Shown piece by piece: positions 1 to 11,128 of a stretch of DNA of 64,000 bases (position 1 is its first letter; every line of letters begins with the position of its first letter). Origin of the DNA: Marasmius tenuissimus. Taxonomy: Eukaryota; Basidiomycota; Agaricomycetes; Agaricales; Marasmiaceae. Under the pieces are notes generated by a model. That model saw nothing but the letters and a program-made list of their open reading frames with translations, had not been told where the DNA came from and searched no databases. The DNA is taken from NCBI GenBank assembly GCA_029532415.1, contig JAQOTA010000050.1, forward strand, positions 3,596,001-3,660,000, read 5' to 3'. The position numbers and the translations under genes were made by a program.

Positions 1-480
1 TTGCGGATTGCAGGTTGCTCGTCGTAAACTTAATACTTTAGCTATCTTTTATTCCACATACATAAGTACGTCCGTTGGGTCCACACACGAATACCCAGGA
101 TCCACAATGTTAATCCGTCTGTGGTCAGTCTCTGGAAGATACCACATTGTACAGACAGCTTGGACCGATCTCACCCTGGCCGAAATTCAAAGAGAAAGAC
201 CCGTGGGCCCTTGATAATCGGGAGTTCAGTTCGGATATAGAGTATAGAGTATATCTGGCTGAGTGCGCCTCGGGACTTCGGAGAAGCACCGTTCTGAGGC
301 AAACTTCCGCGGAGTTACGTAACGAGCTAGTTGTTCAGGCCGTGAGAACCAACTGTGCAGTTTCAAGCCACCCGACTCCACGTGATCGACGCCTGCCAGT
401 TTCCCACCCAAAAGTCCTTACTGGTCGCCGCAAGAAACGACTACCGACCCTCCCGACACCTCCTCAAGACATCGGTAAAA
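1..480. other. Upstream region of RPL36, no gene seen
   Basis: I see no convincing coding exon here. The short open frames lack splice partners and recognisable sequence. The last 60 bases are the RPL36 5' leader, pyrimidine-rich and containing TCCTCAAGAC at 461-470, a 10-mer also present in the RPL6 leader. Confidence 0.5.
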
Positions 481-1216
481 ATGGCACGAAGCAGTGAGTG
501 TTCAGATCGCTTCATGTTCTTGTCGATTTGTGTGGGGTAGAGAGAAGGGACTGGGACTGAGAGGTGCATATCAAGAGATGAGAAAGATCGAACAGGGACG
601 CAGGTGTTTGGGATGGCGATACGAAGGGAACTTGGCGATATCTGCATTCTGCTATCTTCTTACTGCGATTTGGGGAAGAAAGGACTCAAAAACTGACAAT
701 ACACAACTCTCATTTCTGTAGACCTGATCCGGGGCTTGAACAAGGGCCACCCCACCACCCCCATCGAAAAAGTTCAACGCCCTAGCCAGCGCAAAGGCAT
801 CCAATCTACCAAGACCAAATTTGTGAGGTCTGTCATCCGGGAGGTTGCTGGCTTTTCGGCATACGAGAGACGGGTCATGGAATTGTTGAGGAACTCCAAG
901 GTACGTTCCTTTCAATGTTGTTTTCTGCTGGGGGGGGCACCTCCCCTGTTGTCGCCCCTTGTAGATCGTTGTGTATGTGTTTTACTAACGCTGACTTTGT
1001 TTATCCAGGACAAGAAGGCAAGAAAATTGACAAAGAAGAGGGTAGGTTTTACATTCCCTCCTGAAACGCTTTGAAAGGCGAATTGAATTGATCGGTCATG
1101 CACCTTACTCATTACGCCGTTCTCCCCTTTTATAGCTTGGTACCCTTCTCAGGTCGAAGCGCAAGCTGGAAGAGTTGTCGAGTATCATCCAGGAGAGCAG
1201 AAGGGCCGCGCACTAA
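481..1216 (+). CDS. RPL36: 60S ribosomal protein L36 (eL36)
   Basis: Structural protein of the large cytosolic ribosomal subunit. Four exons join cleanly: 481-493, 722-900, 1009-1041 and 1136-1216, giving a basic 101-residue protein, the usual length for eL36. The product starts [18 protein letters not shown], carries the family core [19 protein letters not shown] and the lysine/arginine-rich stretch [12 protein letters not shown], and ends ESRRAAH. Exon 1 is only 13 nt, so the start codon is separated from the body by a 228-bp intron. A long first intron just after the ATG is common in fungal ribosomal protein genes. All junctions have GT and AG ends and keep frame. The gene is on its own strand upstream of the VTT gene. 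Confidence 0.96.
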
Positions 1217-1861
1217 ATGAATTGCGATGGCAGTACCTGGATAGTCGATATCTTTTTACTGCGGATAGGTAGCTTTTCGCAGTTGGTGGCGGTTTTTGTA
1301 CCTATGCCTACATGTGCCTACATGCGCATTTTTATCCATGCCAAGTCAATTTTTTCTATGGAATTGTTAGCCTCGCAGCCGGTCGCAGTGCAGTCATGAG
1401 CTTTTAGAGTTGTGCTGTAGAGTTGAACCGCAGTCAGCGTTGGACCGTGTGAGAGCATGAAGGTGAATGTGAATTTGTGAGAATGGCAGGGAATCGTGTC
1501 CAGGCCCAGTTGCCGTGCTTGCACATTCTCGATGAGCGTTGCGGCTCGAGCCGGCAATATTGATCGGAGGGTGTGGTCATTGCAATTGACATACCCGGCG
1601 CTCACCCTGTCGTACGACTCCTTCCGACTTTTCCGTCAGCCAGTTCCGTCCTGGCAAACAAGAGATTTTTGAAGAGATATTCTCGCGTTGAATGTGGTAG
1701 AGATGAAATATCGGTACAAAATCCGGAGAGTTAGTGAGGAATTTGAGGAGAAAATCGGGAAAAAATTGGTTTGTAAATTTGTTGTAAAGTCAGCAGCGTG
1801 ATGATGCTTTGTCATAAGATCTGGCTCAGAAAAACGGGCAGATTTGCTTATTATAGTCTGC
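1217..1861. other. Intergenic region between RPL36 and VTT gene
   Basis: About 645 bp holding the RPL36 3' end and the promoter of the next gene. Minus-strand open frames at 1318-1605 and 1636-2115 have no recognisable content and overlap a real plus-strand exon. Nothing else seen. Confidence 0.5.
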
Positions 1862-3600
1862 ATGTCTTCCTCCCCGGTCACCAAATCCGCTGCCCCAATT
1901 CCCTCAGACACCAATTTAGAGTGCGCTACAGAGTGCTCTACTCTGCGTGCTCCCTTGACCTTGCCGTCTCTCGGGCGTCGCCGTTCCATATCAGCCTTTG
2001 CAGTTTCGACTCCTTGTCCTCTTACCCCCATCTCCCATCCGACCTCACCTCCTCCTTCTCCAATCCGAATTCCCTCAATTCCGCCCCAGGAACCCCAATC
2101 TCCTTCCCGAATCATGTCTTCTCTATCTCGTCTCGTGCAATGGCTTCATTTTCACCCCAGTCACCTTGTGTTCATCAACTGGTATAGGTCTTCAGACCAG
2201 AAACACCAGGACGACGAGCTCGAATTGCCTCTTCCTGCATCGGCAACGAAAGCTTCATTTGGCAATGTCTTTGACGAAAAGCATTCAAATCACTCACAGC
2301 AGCAGGCTGCGCTGTCCAACTGGTCCTTTGGCATTCCATCGGTGCGTAATTCAACTTGAACAACAGCATAATTTGATGTTGACGTCTCTCACTCTTGTTT
2401 TCCTCTCATGCTCTCCAATGCTCAGGTCCATGCTCCCATCTTCTTCGTCATCACTCTCTTGCCAGTCTCAACTTTCCTCGTCTTCTTGGCCCTCAGAAGT
2501 CTACCTATATCCGTTTCTTGGCCTCACACCATAACCGACGTCGCTCAGCTCGGAAGAGAGCTCCATGGGTACTCACAGAGCGGTCCGGAGGCCTTGGTAC
2601 ACGTTATTGGGGTAATGGCGGTGACTGCCGTCTGGAAACACGCTTGGTCAATCCCGGGTAGCGTCGTTTGGAACGTGTTGGCGGGCGCCCTCTTCTCACC
2701 GGCATTCGCGACTTTACTCCTGACACTCCTCACGACTATCGGCTCGTTGTGTGCAACGATGCTCTCAGCACCGCTTGCACCTTTCCTCGCGCATTTCTTC
2801 CCAAAGGCCCTTGAAATGACGCGTGTTGCGTTGGAAGGCGATGCCGCCGTCACCAACGCCGCTGACAACGACGATCTCAACGTCAGAAAACATCCGGCGT
2901 CGTCATCTGTCTCACACACGTCCGGAGCTTGGGTCCGTCTCTCGGTTCTACGTCTCGTTGGAGTTGTTCCTTGGTCAGGCATAAACATTGCGTGTGGTGT
3001 TTGCAATGTACCCCTACTCGATTGCTTCCTGGGTGCGTTCATAGGAACTCTGCCGTGGACGGCTGTCACTTGTCAGGTTTGTTTTGCCGCAAATTTCCAT
3101 CGAGTCAAATGTCTTGTCCTGACGACATACCTACTTCACCCTTTTTTCTCTAGATCGGGGATATTCTGCAGACCGTGGCGTCCACACCGTCACCAACTCC
3201 ACAGACAGTCTCGTCCCTATTGCTCTCTCCGAGCGTCATCCTCAAGCTCATCGTTCTCTCGTTCCTGTCCCTTGCACCTATACTCGCCAAGGATCGGTTA
3301 AAAGCTCTCATTTCTCACGATAGTGATCAAAGGGTTGAACAAACCTATTCCGCTACCGCCGCTCAGCAACAATCTGTTTCAACAGTTCCGGCTTTGGTCA
3401 CCGAGAAGGAGAGAGAATCCCGGACGACCAAGTTCACATGGGCCAAAGGAGTGAAAGGATGGAAAGTACGGCTACCCTCGAGATCTCGGACGCGTGAGGA
3501 ACGCGAGCGACAGGAGAGACATATGCAACTTGAGACTCTTGTCGACGAGAAGAGACAGATTCAAGCACGCGATTCGGCCTTGGCGATGTTACCATCATAG
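1862..3600 (+). CDS. VTT-domain (TMEM41/TVP38-like) multi-pass membrane protein
   Basis: Predicted polytopic membrane protein of the VTT/SNARE-associated Golgi family (PF09335). Relatives include Tvp38 and TMEM41B, ER/Golgi proteins linked to lipid scrambling and autophagy. Three exons (1862-2341, 2426-3076, 3154-3600) join in phase 0 to give about 525 residues. The first 110 residues are Ser/Pro-rich and probably cytosolic. The VTT core follows near residues 210-280 with the signature AWSIPGSVVWNVLAGALFSP and a hydrophobic stretch after it. Further membrane segments lie around 310-375 (SGINIACGVCNVP, GTLPWTAVTCQ) and 410-430. The C-terminus is charged and probably cytosolic. The ATG at 1862 is the first good one in frame; an internal ATG at 2114 would remove most of the Ser/Pro-rich tail. 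Membership is clear, exact subfamily is not. Confidence 0.82.
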
Positions 3601-5621
3601 GAGGAAACAATCAAAAGTCCGTTCGCCGTCCGCCTCGGTATCACCTTCAACCATCTGCTTTACCCTTTCCCCCCGACGTAGCCCGACGACTGATCTCTTC
3701 GCATTTCGACGCTTGCAAGTTGCTTGCTTTGCTTTTTTATTGTTATATTTTCTTCAACCTTCTACGTTACGACCTTTGCATGTCTGTCCTATTTGTTATG
3801 ATCCTTACGTCCCCCTCCTCTTTCCCCCACGCGTTCTTCCATTCCGTTCATACTTTATCAAGTTCGGAACCGGTTCCATCATCCGTTGCGACAATTGGCA
3901 CGTTCCATTCTGGCTTTTGGCGGACCACGAAACGCGTACTTGACCGGGGTCAAGTATTCAAAGAGGCCCAGGTAGCTCAAGTTTTATGAATGAGTTACCA
4001 CGACCCGATCAAGGCCGCAGAATACGCGATAGGACGTCTCCTATCTAGGGACTAGCCTGAACCTCCTCCCTGTTCAGGTTAAGTCTGGCCGTTGTTGCAC
4101 TCTGCCTCGACCCATCGCCAACCCTCCCCCGCGGGGCTTATACTTCCCGGGTTCCGATTATTAATGCGACCTTCCCTCCACCCCCGCCCTCCCCCATCCC
4201 AAACTCCTCCGCTCGTTTGCTATCCCACTCCTTTTTTTGGTGGCTAGCTTATATCTCACGCTGTCATAATGTCTATTTTTTTATACGGCTTACCTCTCCA
4301 TCTTGTCCCATTCTTCGCCGTTGCTTCCTTCCCACCTTCAAAACTTACGACGATCTTCAATTCGTATTTTTGGTTCGGGATCTGGGTTCTTTTCCCACAG
4401 ATATATCTATAGCATAGTATATCCACTTCTTTCGGATGCAGATTTTTTCTTTCTTTTACCCTTTCACACCACGCCGTATTGATACCTTGAGTCTACGTAC
4501 ATACAATTCATACTATAGAGCTCTGTCACCCATCCCATCTCATCGCTTCCCCACCATCCTCATCAGATTCGATTTCAGTAATTGCTACCATCCCATCCAT
4601 CCATCCGTTGATCATTGATTCCCGCCCGTCCCCCCTCTCCCCCTCCCCGTTGTTTGCTATCTTGCTGTTTTACTTTTAGTCCCTCCGCCTATTTTTCATA
4701 CTCTCTCCCTCTCGTGTGCATGATTGCAAAACCGTTGTATTGATGGAAAACAGGATTAGTAGTCAGAAGTAGAACAAATTTTGTGCTTTTTTTTTTGGCA
4801 ATATAATACGAATTCCCAATTACTTGCTTTTTACTACGTGATTGATACTTGCAACGCGTAAAAATTGTTGGGTCAAGATTGAATGAGTGAGTATGGGGGC
4901 CTTGGATCAGAAAGAAACCTTTCCGAGGAGGCGACTCGGGACGCAATCACTGGTTTGCATTCTTCAAACGGTCCGAGGTCGACAACTCGACAGGTTACAG
5001 TAATCGTCTGCGGGCACTGGCGGAGTGGGGGGGGCCGCCAAGTCTTAGTATGAACGTTAACGGCGGCGGGAACGATGCAAGTCAGGCGGTCCTCTGGCTG
5101 ATTCGCTGAAGAAACCTTGTATGGGAAGGTTTCGACTTGAGAAATGCTCCGTAACACGTTTGGGTAATTAGTTGGACGGTATGTAGACCGTTCACCGATC
5201 AACATCATCATCAGGCATCTTGAATGTTGAACGTTGAGCGTCGAACGGCCAGCATCATGTGCGTGTATTCACTGTGTATGCAGGATCATGATGTTGCAGT
5301 ATTGTCCTGTGTTGAAGACAAACTCTATAAAATAAGAATACACGAGGATTACTTTTGGTACTATGGATGGCGGGATGGGTAATATGAAGGGTAACGACGG
5401 ACAGACGATAGCAAAGCGAACAAGGCATGTGCAAGAAGAGGAAGGGGGCGGGAGGGCGGGAGGACTAGGTGGTAGCACTGGTAGAAAGCAAGAACCGTCC
5501 AATGAAAGAACAATCGCACGCAAGAACCAAAAGAAGCCTCTATGAGAGTTCTGTAGTGTAAACATGTAAGTAAAGAACGACTTGTGCTGTGAGTATGGTT
5601 AGATACAAGGGGCTTCTTGGG
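3601..5621. other. 2-kb convergent intergenic gap, pyrimidine-rich
   Basis: This gap lies between the convergent VTT and mitochondrial carrier genes. About 3600-4690 is strongly C/T-rich on the plus strand with long T and C runs; beyond 4700 it becomes more A/T-rich. Short open frames (for example 4217-4417, 4436-4618, 5363-5545) show no conserved sequence and look like by-products of composition. It is long for this compact region and may hold long 3' UTRs or a non-coding transcript. Confidence 0.45.
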
Positions 5622-8057
5622 TCATGACGCGACGCCGAGCCTGCAACAAGGTAGAGGCGGTTAGCATCATGATGAACACCTTGGCGAGTAGAGGGGGCGA
5701 GCTGAGAACGCATACCTTCTTTTACTATGTTCATATACAACGTAAGATATCGATACTGATGGAATCACCTTGAAGAGGGGGAGAAAAGGTAAGATAATTA
5801 GCCACAGACGTCAGTTGTAAGATCAAGGGATATGCCGACCTTTGCTAACGTAGGTACGAGTCCCCTATAGAAACCTCTCCACCCCTCTTTTTCGAACGTC
5901 TTCGCGACGACATCCCATGGACCAGTATAGATCTGAGGATGCCCTGAGCTACCAGAGGCCTGCATCCTCGTTCGGACCAAATTCATTGGATACACAGAGG
6001 TTGCCCCTACACTTCCGGACAGACTACCAAACGCAAGCAGTGCGAGCACACCTGGCTCGTCCTTCCCTGTCGACCGCAAGTATGCCAATTTGAGCGCCTC
6101 GAAGGTCGACATATCGATCGCAGAGTAGGGGAATACACCCAGCAGTCCAATCTGGGATGGACCAACAAATAAGCGAGGCGCTCAACCTAACGATGAAGCG
6201 AGATGAAACCTACAGCCAACCCGCGATAGTATGCTCTTAGGCCTCCTAACTTCCACACCTGGCGTGCTGCATCCAGCAGTGCACGTTTTTGGCCCGTACT
6301 GCTCATCATTTGCGTCTGGATTCCGGCGGTTCGGAGGAATGCTCAGCATCAATTAATTGGAAGAAAGACAAATAAAGTTCGCTAACCTTCAGCGTCTCTA
6401 TCGGGTATATGCCTATTTTCATAGAGCGGATCTTCGTCAGGTCAACGAAGAGGTGAACAAGCTTTCTACGCACTGAGCTGACTCGTTATCCCACCAATAC
6501 CTCCAGAAATGAAGCGACTAAGGCCAGAGATGTTTCGGGGGTCATCTACATCATCCCAGTACTTTGCAAAGGCCCGTTTCTGAATCGAAATCGAATGAGC
6601 CTGATTGCTGAACGAATCTGCTCTTTACTTACCGATGACTCGTACGAGAAGAACTTGATTGCAGACTCCGGAAAGATCTTAGCCACCGACAGACCATTAC
6701 CTACCCAGAACGCAAGCAGACCACCTTCAGCGTAGATTCGAGCAACGGCAGTGCCGATCGCTTTCACACCGCCCAGCCCTGCCTTCCCATTGACCACAGC
6801 CCCAGTCTCCGGTGGCCGGGTAATAAGGTATATCTTCAAACGATCGAAAGGCGCTGTGGATGTCCGCGAAACTAAACGGCGTTCATCTTGGTTGTCAAGG
6901 GATCGTTGAGAAAATTAAAAGCGCATGGTGGACGCACCTGCACCTGCAATGCCACCAGCCAGAAGAAACTTTAGGGCCGTGTGATGATCCAAGAAACTCT
7001 GCACGTCATCGCCGCTTTCTTCGTCTTCAACAATGTTGTCGTGATTTTCCTTCGGAGAAGAAGATTGCTCGACAGGTAACGTTCGTGTATTGACGAGGAG
7101 GGGTGGCGGTGGTTTGTCTTCTGCACTCAGACTTACATCGCCTACATCCCGATACACATCATCAGCGCTCAGTTAGCGTCAACACTATCCGCAGGACACG
7201 CTCACCCTCCATCGTTACGCGGGCCGCGCCTCGGCCGTCATCTCCCAGGAACTTGGTGAGTTGGTAGTACCTGTATATCTCGGCAGGTGATATCTTCCGA
7301 GGTAATAGCAGGAGGAAGTCGCGGAACTCGGCAAAAGTAATAGGACGGGAGTGAGGTGACGAGGTGAGGAAGGTCATAAATTCAGATAATATGGCTTGAG
7401 ATAGCTGGATGCCTTCAAACAAAGGAAAACGATGAATACTGCGTATGCAGGCCGAGGAACTTCAAATGAGTGCTTCACCGGATTTCCGCAACGCCATATC
7501 CAGTTCGTGGGCGTCCAGGCGTCCATTGCCATCGAGGTCCAGTTCGTCATGGAAGATTCCCCAGAGCTCTGTAACCATTCCTCCTCAATGAACGGAGTTA
7601 TTAGTCGATATGAAAAGGCTATGTACTCACCGACTTCCTTGGCCTCCGCATACGCCCTGAACTCTTTCCATTCGATGTACTTCGGCGTAGACATCTTGCC
7701 TGTCGGTGTCGAGCCTGAAGGTACAGCGCATCGACCCAACAGCTCGTGTTCATATTCCGCACGAAGTTTCTCCGCTCTCTCCAAGTCTGCACTCTGCAGT
7801 GCTTGTGGATGCGGCCCTGTCAGATAACCATGTTCACAGATGTGATTCCAGAGTGCGCGCAGCCTTCGCTTTCGATTATCTCGTCCCTCTTCTTCCCGAA
7901 AGTCCACCAGCGACCTTGGAAGAGGAAATTGAGGTGTTCTAGTATCGTCCGACCGTAATTTTGGTAGCAGCGGTGGGTCTATAGCTCCAGATAACGTTTC
8001 GTCGTAGATTTCATGTTTTGTTTGAGGATGCCCTTTGTTGGCACTCCCCCGGTCCAT
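5622..8057 (-). CDS. Calcium-binding mitochondrial ATP-Mg/Pi carrier (SCaMC/SAL1-like)
   Basis: Inner-mitochondrial-membrane carrier predicted to exchange ATP-Mg for phosphate under Ca2+ control, as known for SCaMC/APC and yeast Sal1. The N-terminal half is regulatory: a canonical EF-hand loop, DLDGNGRLDAHE, is encoded near 7500-7540, preceded by the helix ELWGIFHDEL. The C-terminal half has the three mitochondrial-carrier repeats. Their signatures are PFDRLK (spanning the intron at about 6845), YPIETLKTQ (about 6330-6400) and YPMNLVRTRMQ (about 5965-5990), with FYRGLVPTLAK and ISYVVYEHSKRRLG near the end. There are at least ten exons; the last two are tiny and read VIPSVSISYVVYEHSKR and LGVAS, with the stop at 5622-5624. 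The start at 8057 is the first ATG of the long first exon. Only one EF-hand is obvious, so Ca2+ affinity may differ from four-EF-hand relatives. Confidence 0.9.
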
Positions 8058-8423
8058 TAAGAGCTCGACGATGTGGTTGAGGGTATGAACGTTCGTTCGT
8101 TGGAATTTCGGCGAACCGGGAGCAGAAAGAGAACAGATGGAGCTGCTTTCGTCAAAGGCACATCATGCACTTGCGCCTAAGTATGTGTTTGCAAGGCAAC
8201 CTCGCGTCGGGTTTCTATTGCAATTCCGGGTTATGTCATCTCATTAACTCCTACATTCTGATTGGCTGACGCAAGGGCTGGGGCTGCATACCGTATTAAA
8301 AGACCTATTTCTACATGTTACAAGAGGGTACTACAATGCATTGGGGTCCAAATGAGGGTGATATACGCGCATTCTCATCCAGAGAATAATAAATATGTAA
8401 ATAAAAATACAGTAGCTCTTAAT

Positions 8424-9574
8424 TTATCTCGAACTAGCGCCGAAACAACCGCCAAAGGCATGGCACAAGACGTCTTTGATAGCAAGGATGCTGCTGTCCC
8501 AGCAATTCATCGATCCACGCTGAGTGATCTGAGGCTGAGGTTTCAACGGTTTGCTCGACTTTTCATCCCTTCCGGGAATTTTGACGACGTGCATGGGGTT
8601 GTGACTGGGAAAGACTGGTACTTCAAGTTGCCACTCAGCCTCTGGAGTGACATCCCCATGACTGCGAAGCGTCCCAGAGGCAATACTGCCGGGCGCTACA
8701 AGAGTGACCGTTGAAACTGTAGATATCTCTGTCTTGAACGAAGGCTGTGTGGTTAAAGGTGTCCGATGGTGTCGGGGCCGCTCAACCGTGGTGGGGATGT
8801 ATCTCAGAGGTTCCAATTTACCAATAAAACGTTCCGGTGCCTGCACATGGCCTGATACGTTTGTGGACCTGTTTGATCCCGATGCTTGGATGACGGGGAT
8901 CGATACACGAGCCGACGGGTCCACGTCGGGTAATCTCCGCTTCCTGTTGTGTGCAGACAGAGGTGGCGTAGGTGACTTGAGGGTCTGAAACGGTCGCATA
9001 AGCTCGTTGGGGTTCAAGAATGTGGACATCGCCAGGGAAAGCTCTCACCTGAGGCACCCGAGGCAATTCGCGTCGAGGACTTCTGGGACTTGGCGGTATC
9101 CGCTCCTTCTTGCGAGCAGTCGTTGGACGGTCATGGCACTATATCCCCATGTTCGAGTCAGAGAACTCGATGAGAAAATAACTGCCCACCTCAGAGCGAG
9201 CATCTAGGACGACTTCTTCGACACGATCATGATGTGTCCCAGGCTCCGATAGAGCAAAGTCTCCCGCAACAGCATGTTCCGATGCTGCCTTCCAATCATG
9301 GGGTAACTAAGTCAAGAAAAGAACGTTAACTACCAGAGGTCCAAGCGACGAACTGTTGGTTGTTTCTACGCACTGGTGGCCTACTTCGCGTCCGGGAGAG
9401 AACGGGCGAGGAGGGAGGAGGTGAAGACGGCGGCGAGGGTATATAGACCGGGGCGGGTTTGCGGTAGCTCGGGTCTCGGCGAATAGCTGTGGGTCGGTAT
9501 GAGTGAGCATCCATGAGAGCTGTGGTGGCAGAAGGCGAGTGGTTAGTGGGAGTCAACGGTGCCACTACGACCAT
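8424..9574 (-). CDS. Uncharacterised basic Pro/Ser-rich protein
   Basis: I do not recognise this protein. Four exons can be joined: 9574 down to about 9347, a middle exon around 9190-9290 (AVAGDFALSEPGTHHDR), a short exon around 9050-9137 (ARKKERIPPSPRSPRRELP), and a long last exon beginning after the acceptor near 8990 (TLKSPTPPLSAHNRKRR) and ending at 8424. The product is rich in Pro, Ser, Thr and Arg in its first two thirds, with SP/TP and basic clusters that look like disordered phosphosites. It ends with a Cys-containing, more ordered tail (CHAFGGCFGASSR). The first intron's exact acceptor is uncertain because the best-looking one breaks the frame. No signal peptide or membrane helix is seen. 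Confidence 0.55.
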
Positions 9575-10043
9575 CGCTTTATAAAGGATATGGTCAAAGC
9601 AGAAGGGACAAAGGAATCTGCCGAGTTACCACTTTACCAATGCGTATATTCGCTAAAAAGGCCGCCATTCATTAGATGAAAGAGATTCGAGGGAACATTC
9701 GAGGGTACATGTGCCGAGCACGACGCTGGTAAAAATGAAATGCCTCGAGAAGAGTCTCGCACCACGTTCGGGGGCTGCGTCGAACCTGTGTCAGGCTCGT
9801 TAGATCTGACTGTAGAGCCTAGCCTACGGCGCAGCCGATGGCTAGATATATCTCATGTCGTGAAGTACACACGCAATGTGCATGAAATATGAGAGGGCAA
9901 CAAAGACTTACGTAAAGAGGAGTGATCGTGTTATGACTGGCCTTTACATAACGTATCGAGGACTTGCTGAGACTGAAAAATTTGTTGTCGCAAGGAAATG
10001 GAATGCATTGCTCGTGTCTTATTCTTATGATCGGCGACCTATT
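9575..10043. other. Intergenic region, no gene seen
   Basis: About 470 bp between the 5' end of the basic protein gene and the 3' end of the TspO gene, both on the minus strand. The 9876-10103 plus-strand frame overlaps TspO exons in antisense and has no recognisable sequence. Probably promoter plus 3' UTR. Confidence 0.45.
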
Positions 10044-10869
10044 CTAGTCTTCTTTGGAAAGATCACGCCTCCCTCTGTTGAGCCACCATATGCCACCGTT
10101 TAGGTATGTGGCCAAGGTTAACCAAGCGCAATATGGTAGCAAGAACATCGTCGTCTTGGATCCAGTGGGTTCATCGAGCAGTTTCTGTTCATTCAGAGGG
10201 TTGGTAGAGTTCGTAATTTTTAACCAATGTGCACGTACGGTCATGTAGAAGGTCGTCCCAGCCAGAAGTGTGCAATCAATAAGTGCTAGACCAACCTAGA
10301 AGTGTGTCAGCTCGTCTCGCAATTCGCAAACTGTCATACTTACCTGTTTGGCATTGAAGAACAGCGGACTCCAGAGGAAGTTCATCGACAATTGGGCGTA
10401 ATACAGTGCCAGTCCCAAAGTCAGAGCCGATCTGGTGAGGGCTCAATGAATAGGTGATTGATAAGAGGTGGAATTCAAGGCGACTGTACCGGGTAGTGGA
10501 CAAGACAGCGCTATCCAAAGCTTTGACCGCCAAGTGTGAGGCATAACCCATCGCTTCAAGGTATTTGAATGTCCGTAAAAAGGTCGCTAGAAATCCTTCG
10601 CTCACAGATGTACAACGTGGACCAGACGATGGGGAAGACTTGAGGTGGTGGCCGACCTGGGGGAACCCGAAGATTCTAGACGATGCATTGTCATTTTCTA
10701 TCAATGCAGGGATTCAAAAGGTTTTGCTCACCTGATACCATTGGCCGCGAACAACAGACCCAGTGCGAGTACCGCTCAAGATCCCCAAGACGAGAGGGAG
10801 CCCTACGGCGGTGACTGGGTTTCGTGGGATGGAGAGGAGGATTTGGGGGATGTAAATGTTAGAGGACAT
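10044..10869 (-). CDS. TspO/MBR family translocator protein
   Basis: Five-helix membrane protein of the TspO/MBR (peripheral benzodiazepine receptor) family, which binds porphyrins and sterols and usually sits in the outer mitochondrial membrane. Six exons join to about 185 residues, close to the family length. Visible family features are the early loop VPPGRPPPQVFPIVWSTLY, the central helix with LALYYAQLSMNFLWSPLFF, and the final helix PYCAWLTLATYLNGGIWWLN. The start ATG at 10867-10869 opens the N-terminal helix MSSNIYIPQILLSIPRNP. The last intron is only 54 bp (donor GTACGTGCAC). The gene is divergent from HIS4, with 259 bp between the start codons. Function beyond family level is inferred. 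Confidence 0.9.
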
Positions 10870-11128
10870 GATGGAGAGAGGCAAGAAGGACCGGAGTTGG
10901 GACGCTCTCAATTGTACGTGGCAGATGATATTCGTATAACGTCGTCCGAACTAAAACCCAGAGCGAACCGAGAGCGATGGAGGAGAACTAATGATGTCAT
11001 TTCTCTCAATGATCAGCGAGCCGGCAAAGACTGCCGGTGAGAAATGCCGCCGGCTTTAGTTGCCAAGCGGCAGAATTTTTAGAAGAGATTGAGCAACAAA
11101 TGAACATGCACAAATTGAGAGCAACGTT

